Position numbers and translations under genes: made by a program. Below the pieces are notes generated by a model. The model worked only from the letters and a program-made list of their open reading frames with translations, was not told where the DNA came from and did not search any database. From Aquincola tertiaricarbonis (GTDB lineage Bacteria; Pseudomonadota; Gammaproteobacteria; Burkholderiales; Burkholderiaceae_C), in NCBI RefSeq assembly GCF_023573145.1, contig NZ_CP097636.1, positions 3,658,001 through 3,722,000 on the forward strand: a stretch of DNA of 64,000 nucleotides, read 5' to 3'. Positions 54,850 to 63,161 of the stretch are shown in pieces (within the stretch, counting starts at the first letter, position 1; the number at the start of each line of letters is the position of its first letter).

Positions 54850-56247
54850 TCAGTGGGCGCCCTGCAGCAGTTCGTCCTGCGGGGCCTCCTCCCGCGAGCG
54901 GGAGGTGAGGCGGAAGTAAGCGTAGGCGATGGCCATCAACCCCAGGAACACCGCGGTCAGCAGCTGGTTGAACCACACCATCGCACCCAGGCACACCAGG
55001 CCCAGCACCAGCGCGATGGCCGGGAACAGCGGGTAGAACGGCGCACGGTAGGGCCGGGCCAGCCCCGGCTCGCTGGCGCGCAGCTTGAAGAGCGAGGCCA
55101 TCGAGGTGACGTACATGACGATGGCGCCGAACACCGACATCGTCACGATGTTGGCGGTGAGCGACTGGCCGCCGAACTGGATCCACTGGTCGCTGAAGAT
55201 CGCGGCCACGCCCACCACGCCACCAGCCAGCAGCGCGCGGTGTGGCGTCTGGAAGCGCGGCGACAGCGCCGCGAAGGAGCGCGGCAGGTAGCCGGCACGG
55301 GCCAGCGCGAAGATCTGCCGCGAGTAGCCCATGATGATGCCGTGGAAGGACGCGACCAGGCCGAAGAGGCCGATCCACACCATCATGTGCAGCCAGCCGC
55401 TGGACTCACCCACCACCACCTTCATGGCCTGCGGCAGCGGGTCGTTGATGTTGGCGATCTTGCGCCAGTCGCCCACGCCACCGGCCATCACCATCACGCC
55501 GAAGGCCAGCACCACCAGGGTGAGGATGCCGGCGATGTAGGCCTTGGGAATGGTGCGCTGCGGGTCGCGGGCCTCCTCGGCCGCCATGGCCGCGCCTTCG
55601 ATGGCCAGGAAGAACCAGATGGCGAACGGGATGGACGCGAAGATGCCTGCCAGCGCGGCGCCGTTGAACACGTCGCTGCCGGCCCAGCCGTTGGCCACGT
55701 AGTTGGCCAGCGACCAGCCGGGGCTGACCACACCCATGAACACCAGCAGCTCGAAGATGGCCAGCAGCGTGACCACGAGCTCGAACATGGCCGCGATGCC
55801 CACGCCCACCCAGTTGAGCGCGATGAACACCACGTAGGCGCCCACCGCGATGGCCTTGGGATCGACGCTGGGGAACTGCACGTTGAGGTAGGCGCCGATG
55901 GCCAGCGCGATGGCCGGCGGCGCGAACACGAACTCCACCAGCGTGGCGAAGCCGGCGATGAAGCCGCCCGTGGGCCCGAAGGCGCGCCGCGCATAGGCGA
56001 ACGGCCCGCCCGCATGCGGAATGGCGGTGGACAGCTCGGTGAAGCTGAAGATGAAGGTGGTGTACATGGTGGCCACGAGCAGCGTGGCGACCAGGAAGCC
56101 GAGGGTGCCGGCGGTGTTCCAGCCGTAGCTCCAGCCGAAGTACTCGCCGGAGATCACCAGCCCGACGCAGATGCCCCAGAGCTGGAAGGGCCCGAGCACC
56201 TTCTTGAGGCCCGGCTGGGCGCCGGTGCCGGTGGGGGAAGCAGCCAT
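54850..56247 (-). CDS. eat: ethanolamine permease (APC family)
   Basis: 465 residues from the ATG at 56247 (the frame stays open further upstream but without homology). About twelve membrane helices; LGPFQLWGICVGLVISGEYFGW is the typical Eat start (given here as GICVGLVISGEYFGWSY), with SFTELSTAIPHAGGPFAYARRAFG in helix 3. It imports ethanolamine. First gene of the operon eat-eutB-eutC. Confidence 0.93.
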   Translation of the reverse strand: MAASPTGTGAQPGLKKVLGPFQLWGICVGLVISGEYFGWSYGWNTAGTLGFLVATLLVATMYTTFIFSFTELSTAIPHAGGPFAYARRAFGPTGGFIAGFATLVEFVFAPPAIALAIGAYLNVQFPSVDPKAIAVGAYVVFIALNWVGVGIAAMFELVVTLLAIFELLVFMGVVSPGWSLANYVANGWAGSDVFNGAALAGIFASIPFAIWFFLAIEGAAMAAEEARDPQRTIPKAYIAGILTLVVLAFGVMVMAGGVGDWRKIANINDPLPQAMKVVVGESSGWLHMMVWIGLFGLVASFHGIIMGYSRQIFALARAGYLPRSFAALSPRFQTPHRALLAGGVVGVAAIFSDQWIQFGGQSLTANIVTMSVFGAIVMYVTSMASLFKLRASEPGLARPYRAPFYPLFPAIALVLGLVCLGAMVWFNQLLTAVFLGLMAIAYAYFRLTSRSREEAPQDELLQGAH

Positions 56248-56346
56248 GTGCAAGTCCTTGTGGAATCCCAACAATGCGGCGGATTGAAGCAAGGCACCCG
56301 CGCCCGGCCTATCCAAAAACGGAAATCCGTCGTAGCCGTGGCGGCG

Positions 56347-56362
56347 TGGCACCGCTCTTGCA
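56347..56362 (+). promoter_or_regulatory. consensus sigma-54 (-24/-12) promoter of the AraC regulator
   Basis: TGGCAC (56347-56352), five bases, TTGCA (56358-56362): the GG and GC dinucleotides are separated by exactly ten bases and both boxes match the sigma-54 consensus. Expected transcript start is near 56373, leaving a ~35-base leader with AGGAG before the GTG at 56408. An enhancer-binding activator is required; NtrC is a candidate because ethanolamine is a nitrogen source. Confidence 0.75.
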
Positions 56363-56407
56363 ATTGCCGGTGGGTCCACCCGCCGCACTGTCCAGGAGAA
56401 CGTCGCC

Positions 56408-57571
56408 GTGCCCATGCCCGAAGCGCGCCCCGCCCACCGTGCCCCACCCGGCCCGGCCGGCCTGCGCTACCAGGCGCTGGCCAGCGACGACGTGGACGTG
56501 CACGCCGGCCAGCTCTCTCGCTGGTCACAGGAGTACGACCAGCTGTCGCCCGGCCGCTTTGCCGGCCGCGTGCGTGAGCTGTGGGCCGACGGGCCGCGGC
56601 TGCAGGTGTTCCATGAACACACGCACCAGCAGACCAGCCAGCTGTGCCTGCCCTGGCAGGGTTCGGTGTGGTTCGGCATCCCCGACGGGCGGCACACCAC
56701 GCCGGTGCACTTTTGCGGCCGCCTGCAGCCCGGCGATGCGCTGCGGCCGGTGCTACGCGCGGCGGGCAATGCCTCTTTCACGCTGCGCACGCCCGAGGAC
56801 TTCGGCATCTACGGCGTGGTGGTGGACGCCGCCTGGCTGGCCGAGCGGCTGGACGCGTTGCAGCTGCGCGATGCCGGCGCGCCGGGTGCCACGCTGCAGG
56901 CATTGCCGGTACCGCCCGCGGTGCATGCCGCGGTGTGTCACACCATCGAGGAGATGCTGGCGCTGGGCGCCGCGGGTGGCGGTGCCCATGATGGGGCGCT
57001 GCAGGCCTGGCAGGCGCTGCTGGACCGGCTGCTCACGCTGCTGTGCAGCGCCGGGCACGCCGCGCCGCCCGCAGCCGCCGCCCAGGCCGATCCGGCCGCC
57101 AACCGGCGCCGGCTGGCCACGGTGCTGTCGGCCCGCGCGCTGGTGAGCCAGCCGCTGAACCACACGATGTCGGTGGACGACCTGTGCGCCGAGCTGCACG
57201 TCACTCGCCGCACGCTGCAGAACCACTTCCACAGCGTGGTGGGCGATTCACCGGCTGACTTCCTGAAGGCGGTGCGCATGAATGCCTGCCGGCGCAAGCT
57301 GCGCGAAGGCGGTGCGGCCACGGTGCAGGACGTGGCAGCCCAGTGGGGCTTCTTCCACATGGGCCACTTCTCGCACGACTACAAGCAGATGTTCGGCGAG
57401 CTGCCTTCCCAGACGCTGCGCCGGGCCGACGGTGCCGCGTCGGCCACCGGGTTCAACGGGCGAAGCGTTCCAGGATCGAGCCGATCTCGCCCAGCCCCCC
57501 GTCCGCCGGCAGCTGGCCTTGCGGCGTCATGTGGTCCACGGCCTGCGGCAGCACCTGCGACAGCTGGCTGA
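56408..57571 (+). CDS. AraC-family regulator, EutR-like
   Basis: 387 residues from a GTG nine bases after AGGAG; the in-frame ATG at 56414 is less well spaced. The N-terminal part (QEYDQLSPGRFAGRVRELW) matches EutR-like sensors and the C-terminal HTH_18 contains SVDDLCAELHVTRRTLQNHF and VAAQWGFFHMGHFSHDYKQMFGELPS. It probably activates the divergent eat-eutBC operon in response to ethanolamine (and B12 in E. coli EutR). The last ~40 residues run antisense through the 3' end of yidB and are unlike the family. Confidence 0.88.
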   Translation: MPMPEARPAHRAPPGPAGLRYQALASDDVDVHAGQLSRWSQEYDQLSPGRFAGRVRELWADGPRLQVFHEHTHQQTSQLCLPWQGSVWFGIPDGRHTTPVHFCGRLQPGDALRPVLRAAGNASFTLRTPEDFGIYGVVVDAAWLAERLDALQLRDAGAPGATLQALPVPPAVHAAVCHTIEEMLALGAAGGGAHDGALQAWQALLDRLLTLLCSAGHAAPPAAAAQADPAANRRRLATVLSARALVSQPLNHTMSVDDLCAELHVTRRTLQNHFHSVVGDSPADFLKAVRMNACRRKLREGGAATVQDVAAQWGFFHMGHFSHDYKQMFGELPSQTLRRADGAASATGFNGRSVPGSSRSRPAPRPPAAGLAASCGPRPAAAPATAG

Positions 57572-57956
57572 GCAGGTCGCCTTGCGACAGGCCGGTCTGC
57601 TGCGTCAGCCGGCCCAGCAGGTCGTCACCGAACACCTGGCCCAGCTGCGCCGGCGACACCGGCTGGTTGGCGCCGGTGCCCACCCAGGACGACACCACGT
57701 CGCCCAGGCCGCTGCGGGTGAACTGCTCCACCAGCGCACCCAGGCCGCCCATCTGACCGCCGCCGGCGCCGCCCTGCTGGCCGAGCTGCGACAGCACCAG
57801 CGCCACGATGCGCAGCAGGTCGGCCTGGCCGCCACCGCCTTGGCCGCCGCCGAGCGCACCGCCCAGCAGGCCGCCCAGGGCATCGCCCAGCGCGCCGCCG
57901 CGTTCACCTTGTGCCTGGTTGTTCATCATGCCGATGGCCATGTCCAGCAGTCCCAT
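57453..57956 (-). CDS. YidB family protein (DUF937)
   Basis: 167 residues from the ATG at 57956. Very Gly/Gln-rich N-terminal half ([23 protein letters not shown]), then the DUF937/YidB part QFTRSGLGDVVSSWVGTGANQPVSPAQLGQVFG and LSQVLPQAVDHMTPQGQLP. Small soluble protein of unknown function. Its last 119 bases overlap the convergent AraC gene. Confidence 0.88.
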   Translation of the reverse strand: MGLLDMAIGMMNNQAQGERGGALGDALGGLLGGALGGGQGGGGQADLLRIVALVLSQLGQQGGAGGGQMGGLGALVEQFTRSGLGDVVSSWVGTGANQPVSPAQLGQVFGDDLLGRLTQQTGLSQGDLLSQLSQVLPQAVDHMTPQGQLPADGGLGEIGSILERFAR

Positions 57957-58057
57957 GTCGATCTCCTGAGGTGGATGGAAAGCGCCGGATTGTGGGAAGC
58001 CTGGCCGCGGCCGACCGGCGGGCGGACGCGGCCTGCGCATTAGCGCACGAAGCGGCT

Positions 58058-58831
58058 TCAGCCTGCGGGGGCGGGCGCCACACCCGCGGCCATTCCGCCC
58101 GCCAGCGCCACCGCGGCCAGCGCCGCCAGCGGCGCGGTGTCGGCGCGCAGCACCGCCGGCCCCAGCGAGGTGGGCAGGAAGCCCGCGCGTTGCGCCGCTT
58201 CCACCTCGGCCGGGGAGAGCCCGCCTTCAGGGCCGCTGAGCAGCTTCAGCCGCGCCGGCGCCCGCGGCTGCAGGCGCTGCGGCAAGGGCAGCGCCGCTTC
58301 GCCAAAGCCCAGCAGCCAGCGGGTCGTGTCTGCCGTGTCGGGCTGGGCGGCCTGCTCGGCCAGCCAGGCCGAGAACGTCATCACCGGCGCCACCCGCGGC
58401 ACGCGGTTGCGGCCCGATTGCTCGCAGGCCGCCACCGCAATGCCCTGCCAATGCGCCTGCTTGCGCTGCGCCCGCTCGCCCGACAGGCGCAGCACCGATC
58501 GCTCGCTCATCAGCGGCTGGATGGCGGCCACGCCCAGCTCCACCGCCTTTTCCACCAGCGTGTCCATGCGGTCGTTGGCCGGCATGGCCAGTGCGATGCT
58601 TACCTGCGGGCCGATCTCGCGCTCCACCGCCTCGTGGCTCTGCACCTCCACCTGCACGCTGCTGCGGCCGATCTGCGTGACGGCGGCCGTCCACTCGCCG
58701 CCCTGGCCGTTGAACAGGGTGATGAGCGCACCCGGCTGCAGGCGCAGCACCTGCACGTGGCGGGCCGCACCGGGCGGCAGATCAAGCGGCTGGCCGGCGG
58801 CCAGGGGTACATCGACGTGGATTCGCGGCAT
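58058..58831 (-). CDS. rsmE: 16S rRNA (uracil1498-N3)-methyltransferase RsmE
   Basis: 257 residues from the ATG at 58831. N-terminal PUA-like part (MPRIHVDVPL, HVQVLRLQPG) and a SPOUT methyltransferase with knot motifs LSGPEGGLSPAEV and LGPAVLRADTA. It methylates U1498 of 16S rRNA. It lies just downstream of the nucleosidase gene (28 bp) on the same strand. Confidence 0.94.
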   Translation of the reverse strand: MPRIHVDVPLAAGQPLDLPPGAARHVQVLRLQPGALITLFNGQGGEWTAAVTQIGRSSVQVEVQSHEAVEREIGPQVSIALAMPANDRMDTLVEKAVELGVAAIQPLMSERSVLRLSGERAQRKQAHWQGIAVAACEQSGRNRVPRVAPVMTFSAWLAEQAAQPDTADTTRWLLGFGEAALPLPQRLQPRAPARLKLLSGPEGGLSPAEVEAAQRAGFLPTSLGPAVLRADTAPLAALAAVALAGGMAAGVAPAPAG

Positions 58832-58859
58832 AGGCCCGCGAGTGTGCCTCGGCCGGCGG

Positions 58860-59597
58860 CTACAACTGCCGCAGCGCGGCGCAGACGATGTCGCGCGAGA
58901 ACTCGGCCGCCACCTCGGCGGTGAAGCGCGGAAAGTCCACATGCGCCGCATCGTCGGCGCGGTCGGACAAGGTGCGCAGCACGCCGAAGGGCCGACCGCT
59001 GTCGTGGCACACCTGGGCCACGGCGGCGCCTTCCATCTCCACCGCCAGCGCCTCGGGCAGGGCCGCGCGCAACGCGGCGCTCTCGGCTGCGGTGCTGACG
59101 AAGCGGTCACCGCTGATCACCAGGCCCTGGTGGCAGCGCACGCGGCCGATGCCAAAGCGCTGCAGCGCCGGATGCGGCTGCGACAGCACCTCGCCGGCCG
59201 CGGCCACCAGGGCATCGGCCAGCAGCGGGTCGGCGGCAAAGCGGCTGCGGCCGGTGAGCGGCACCTCGTAGCGCGGGAACAGCGGCGAGGCATCCATGTC
59301 GTGCTGCAGCAGCTCGCGCGCCACCACTACGTCGCCCACCTGCGCATCGGCCGCCAGGCCACCGGCCACGCCGGTGAACAGCAGCGCGCGGGCACCGAAC
59401 ACTTCCAGCGCCAGCGTGGCGGTGGTGGCCGCGGCCACCTTGCCGATGCCGCTGAGCACCAGCAGCACGTCATGCCCCTGCAGCCGGCCGACGTGGAAGT
59501 CACGGCCGGCGCGGCGCTGCAGGCTGCGCCCCTGCAGCCCGGCGTCGATGGCGCGCAACTCGTCGTGCAGCGCGCTGACGATGGCGATGGGGCCCAC
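58860..59597 (-). CDS. 5'-methylthioadenosine/S-adenosylhomocysteine nucleosidase-like protein
   Basis: 245 residues from a GTG at 59597, which gives the typical Pfs start GPIAIVSALHDEL; no ATG fits. The PNP_UDP fold shows VLSGIGKVAAATTATLAL, FTGVAGGL, VISGDRFVST and the purine/ribose motif AVEMEGAAVAQVC. It hydrolyses adenosyl-thioether nucleosides, clearing SAH and MTA and feeding methionine salvage. The GTG lies 11 bases past the fadD stop, so it is in one transcript with fadD. Confidence 0.87.
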   Translation of the reverse strand: MGPIAIVSALHDELRAIDAGLQGRSLQRRAGRDFHVGRLQGHDVLLVLSGIGKVAAATTATLALEVFGARALLFTGVAGGLAADAQVGDVVVARELLQHDMDASPLFPRYEVPLTGRSRFAADPLLADALVAAAGEVLSQPHPALQRFGIGRVRCHQGLVISGDRFVSTAAESAALRAALPEALAVEMEGAAVAQVCHDSGRPFGVLRTLSDRADDAAHVDFPRFTAEVAAEFSRDIVCAALRQL

Positions 59598-59608
59598 GGG
59601 CCGGCCGC

Positions 59609-61309
59609 TCAATGCGCCGTCGTGGTGGTGGGGGCGGGGGGCTTGTCGCGCAGTTCGCGGCGCAGCACCTTGCCCACCGGCGTCTTGGGCAGCTCGGTGC
59701 GGAACTCGACCACCCGCGGCCGCTTGTAGCCCGTGAGGTTGGCCTCGCAGTAGGCGCGCACGTCTTGCTCGGTCAGCGCCGGGTTCTTCTTGACGATGAC
59801 CACCTTCACCGCCTCGCCCGCCTTCTCGTCGGGCACGCCCACGGCGGCGCACTCGAGCACGCCGTCCATCTGCGTGAGCACGTCTTCCACCTCGTTGGGG
59901 TACACGTTGAAGCCGCTGACCAGGATCATGTCCTTCTTGCGGTCGACGATCTTGAAGAGGCCGCGCTCTTCCAGCACGCCCACGTCGCCGGTGCGGAAGA
60001 AGCCGTCGGCCGTCATCACCTTGGCGGTTTCATCGGGCCGTTGCCAGTAGCCGGCCATCACCTGCGGGCCGCGGATCGCGATCTCGCCCGCCGCCCCCGG
60101 CGGCACCGGGCGGCCCTCGTCGTCCAGCAGCATGAACTCGGTGTTGGGCAGCGGCAGGCCGATGGTGCCGGTGAACTGGTGGTTGTCCACCGTGTTGCAC
60201 GACGCCACCGGCGAGGTTTCGGACAGGCCGTAACCCTCGACGATGGGGCAGCCCGTCTTCTCGAGCCACAGCTTGGCGGTGGCGCTCTGCACCGCCATGC
60301 CACCGCCCACCGAGATCTTCAGGTGGCTCCAGTCCACGGTGTGGAAGTCGGCGTGGTTGGCCAGCGCATGGAACAGCGTGTTGACCGCCGGGAAGCTGTG
60401 GAAGCGGTGCTTGCTCAGCTCCTTCAACACCGCCGGCAGGTCGCGCGGATTGGGGATCAGCAGGTTGCAGCCGCCCATGCGCATCGCCAGCATCATGTTC
60501 GTGTTGAAGCCGAAGATGTGATACAGCGGCAGCGCGCACACGGTGACGATCTGCTCGCCGGGCGGAATCTTCTTGAGCGCCGGCTGGTACCAGGCTTCGC
60601 ACTGCAGCACGTTGGCCACCAGGTTGCGATGCAGCAGCACCGCGCCCTTGCTGACGCCGGTGGTGCCACCGGTGTACTGCAGCACCGCGATGTCGTCGGG
60701 GCCCAGGGTTGGCGCGGTGTAGGGCTTGCGGCGGCCGATGTTCAGCGCCTCGCCGAAGCGCACCGCAGTGGGCAGCTCGAAGGCCGGCACCATCTTCTTG
60801 ACCTGGCGCACCACGTAGTTCACCAGCGTGCCCTTGACCAAGCCCAGCATGTCGCCCATGGCCGCCAGCACCACGTGCTGCACCGGCACCGCATGGGCCA
60901 CCTGCTGGTACACGTGGGCGAAGTTCTCCAGGATCACCAGCGCCTTGGCGCCGGCGTCCTTGAGCTGGTGCTCCAGCTCGCGCGGGGTGTACAGCGGGTT
61001 GACGTTCACCACCACGAAGCCCGCACGCAGGATGGCGGCCACCGCCACCGGGTACTGCGGCACGTTGGGCATCATCACCGCCACGCGGTCGCCACGCTCC
61101 AGCCCCAGCGACTGCAGGTAGGCGGCGAAAGCCCGCGATGCATCGTCCACCTGGCCGAAGCGGTAGCTGCGGCCCATGAACACATAGGCCGGCAGGTCAC
61201 GGTACTTGCGGAAGCTCTCCTCGAGCAGCGCCACCAACGAGGCATACAAGTCGAACTTGATCTCGGGGGGAACGCCGGCGGGGTATTGCTTCAGCCAGGT
61301 TTTCTCCAT
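59609..61309 (-). CDS. fadD: long-chain fatty acyl-CoA synthetase
   Basis: 566 residues. AMP-binding motifs: LQYTGGTTGVSKGA (ATP loop), VEGYGLSETSPVA, FRTGDVGVLEERGLFKIVDRKKDMI (in the form GDVGVLEERG and VDRKKDMILVSG, the FACS signature) and LPKTPVGKVLRRELR with the catalytic lysine. It activates fatty acids to CoA esters at the membrane. First gene of fadD-nucleosidase-rsmE on the minus strand. Confidence 0.94.
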   Translation of the reverse strand: MEKTWLKQYPAGVPPEIKFDLYASLVALLEESFRKYRDLPAYVFMGRSYRFGQVDDASRAFAAYLQSLGLERGDRVAVMMPNVPQYPVAVAAILRAGFVVVNVNPLYTPRELEHQLKDAGAKALVILENFAHVYQQVAHAVPVQHVVLAAMGDMLGLVKGTLVNYVVRQVKKMVPAFELPTAVRFGEALNIGRRKPYTAPTLGPDDIAVLQYTGGTTGVSKGAVLLHRNLVANVLQCEAWYQPALKKIPPGEQIVTVCALPLYHIFGFNTNMMLAMRMGGCNLLIPNPRDLPAVLKELSKHRFHSFPAVNTLFHALANHADFHTVDWSHLKISVGGGMAVQSATAKLWLEKTGCPIVEGYGLSETSPVASCNTVDNHQFTGTIGLPLPNTEFMLLDDEGRPVPPGAAGEIAIRGPQVMAGYWQRPDETAKVMTADGFFRTGDVGVLEERGLFKIVDRKKDMILVSGFNVYPNEVEDVLTQMDGVLECAAVGVPDEKAGEAVKVVIVKKNPALTEQDVRAYCEANLTGYKRPRVVEFRTELPKTPVGKVLRRELRDKPPAPTTTTAH

Positions 61310-61386
61310 CGCGGGGGGCTCCAGAAACGAAGGGGCGATTCTGACGGAGCCTTCCGCGGTGCAGCATCAGGGGATTCGATAGCGGT

Positions 61387-61404
61387 TTGGCACGCGGTGT
61401 GCAG
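61387..61404 (+). promoter_or_regulatory. sigma-54-like -24/-12 element antisense to pntB
   Basis: TTGGCACG (61387-61394), four bases, GTGCAG (61399-61404); GG and GC are ten bases apart. It differs from consensus mainly by G for T at the first -12 position. It points into the 3' end of pntB on the opposite strand, where no plus-strand gene exists, so it is either a chance match or the promoter of an antisense RNA. Confidence 0.3.
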
Positions 61405-61408
61405 CCCG

Positions 61409-62833
61409 TCACTCCACGGCCTTGACCATCTCCTCCACCACCTTCTTGGCGTCGCCGAAGACCATCATCGTCTTGTCCATGTAGAACAGCTCGTTGTCCA
61501 GACCGGCGTAGCCCGCGGCCATCGAGCGCTTGTTGACGATCACGGTCTTGGCCTTGTAGGCCTCCAGGATGGGCATGCCGTAGATGGGGCTGCCCTTTTG
61601 CAGCGCGGCCGGGTTCACCACGTCGTTGGCGCCCAGGATGATGGCCACGTCGGCCTGGCCAAACTCGCCGTTGATGTCTTCCATCTCGAAGACCTGGTCG
61701 TAGGGCACCTCGGCCTCGGCCAGCAGCACGTTCATGTGGCCCGGCATGCGGCCGGCCACCGGGTGGATGGCGTACTTCACCGTCACGCCCTTGGCGGTGA
61801 GCTTGGCCGCCAGCTCCTTGACCGCATGCTGCGCCCGCGCCACCGCCAGGCCGTAGCCGGGCACGATGACCACCGTCTCGGCATTGCCCATGATGAAGGC
61901 CGCATCGTCGGCGCTGCCGCTCTTGACGCTGCGCTGCTGCTGCGCGCCCGCCGTGGCGGCGCTGGCATCACCGCCGAAGCCGCCCAGGATGACGTTGAAG
62001 AACGAGCGGTTCATCGCCTTGCACATGATGTAGCTCAGGATGGCGCCCGAGCTGCCCACCAGCGAGCCGGCGATGATCAGCATGCTGTTGTTGAGGCTGA
62101 AGCCGATGCCCGCCGCCGCCCAGCCCGAGTAGCTGTTCAGCATGCTCACCACCACCGGCATGTCGGCCCCGCCGATGGGGATGATGAGCAGCACGCCCAG
62201 CACGAAGCCCAGCACGATGACGGCGGTGATGTCCAGGCTGCTCTGCGAGTGCCAGAAGCCGAAGACGAAGAAGGCCGCCGCCAGGCCCAGCACCAGGTTG
62301 AGGATGTGCTGGCCGGTGAACTGCACCGGCGCGCCCTGGAACAGGCGGAACTTGTACTTGCCGCTGAGCTTGCCGAAGGCGATGACCGAGCCGCTGAAGG
62401 TGACGGCGCCGATGAAGGCGCCCAGCGCCAGCTCGATGCGGTTGCCGCCGGGGATGGGGTCGCCCTTGAGCGCGATGCCGAAGGCATGCGGCTCGATGAC
62501 CGCGGCGGCAGCGATGAACACCGCGGCCAGGCCGATCATGCTGTGCATGAAGGCCACCAGCTCGGGCATCTTGGTCATCTCCACGCGCTTGGCCATCACG
62601 GCGCCGGCGCTGCCGCCGACGAGCAGGCCCAGCAGCACCCAGGCCAGGCCACCGGCGCTGCCCTGGGCCAGCTTGACGATGAGCGCCGCGGTGGTGAGCA
62701 CCGCGATGGTCATGCCGGCCATGCCGAACAGGTTGCCGCGGATGGAGGTGGTGGGGTGGCTCAAGCCCTTGAGCGCCTGGATGAAGCAGACGCTGGCCAC
62801 CAGGTAGAGCAGGGTGACGAGGTCGAGGCTCAT
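61409..62833 (-). CDS. pntB: NAD(P) transhydrogenase subunit beta
   Basis: 474 residues. About eight membrane helices in the first ~260 residues (MSLDLVTLLYLVASVCFIQA onward) and a C-terminal NADP-binding domain with VIVPGYGLAVARAQH and GRMPGHMNVLLAEA. With the PntA parts it couples proton entry to NADPH formation from NADH. It overlaps the pntA2 stop by four bases. Confidence 0.96.
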   Translation of the reverse strand: MSLDLVTLLYLVASVCFIQALKGLSHPTTSIRGNLFGMAGMTIAVLTTAALIVKLAQGSAGGLAWVLLGLLVGGSAGAVMAKRVEMTKMPELVAFMHSMIGLAAVFIAAAAVIEPHAFGIALKGDPIPGGNRIELALGAFIGAVTFSGSVIAFGKLSGKYKFRLFQGAPVQFTGQHILNLVLGLAAAFFVFGFWHSQSSLDITAVIVLGFVLGVLLIIPIGGADMPVVVSMLNSYSGWAAAGIGFSLNNSMLIIAGSLVGSSGAILSYIMCKAMNRSFFNVILGGFGGDASAATAGAQQQRSVKSGSADDAAFIMGNAETVVIVPGYGLAVARAQHAVKELAAKLTAKGVTVKYAIHPVAGRMPGHMNVLLAEAEVPYDQVFEMEDINGEFGQADVAIILGANDVVNPAALQKGSPIYGMPILEAYKAKTVIVNKRSMAAGYAGLDNELFYMDKTMMVFGDAKKVVEEMVKAVE

Positions 62834-63147
62834 GCACCCTCCTTCTTGGCGGCCGGGCGGTCCTTCTTCTTGAACATCTCCAGCATGCGCCGGGTGACGA
62901 GGAAGCCGCCGAAGACGTTGACCGCGGCCAGGGCCACGGCCAGCACGCCGAAGATCTTGGCCGAGGCGCCTTCGGTGAGCGCGGCCGCCAGCATGGCACC
63001 CACGATGACGATGGCGCTGATGGCGTTGGTCACGGCCATCAGCGGCGTGTGCAGCGCGGGCGTGACGGTCCACACCACGTGGTAGCCCACGTAGATGGCC
63101 AGCACGAAGATGATGAGGTTGGTGACGGTGTGCGAAACGATGTCCAT
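62830..63147 (-). CDS. pntA2: NAD(P) transhydrogenase subunit alpha part 2
   Basis: 105 residues with three membrane helices (about 8-28, 38-57, 64-84) and the typical PLMAVTNAISAIVIVG segment. In many bacteria the alpha chain is split into a soluble NAD-binding part and this membrane part, as here. 14 bases separate it from pntA1. Confidence 0.95.
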   Translation of the reverse strand: MDIVSHTVTNLIIFVLAIYVGYHVVWTVTPALHTPLMAVTNAISAIVIVGAMLAAALTEGASAKIFGVLAVALAAVNVFGGFLVTRRMLEMFKKKDRPAAKKEGA

Positions 63148-63161
63148 GAGGGTCTCCGGGG

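Noticed and set aside
59612..63085. Open frame of over 1,100 codons on the plus strand
   Set aside because: It is antisense to fadD and pntB, rich in His/Arg/Gly as expected for the mirror of GC3-rich genes, and has no recognisable domain.
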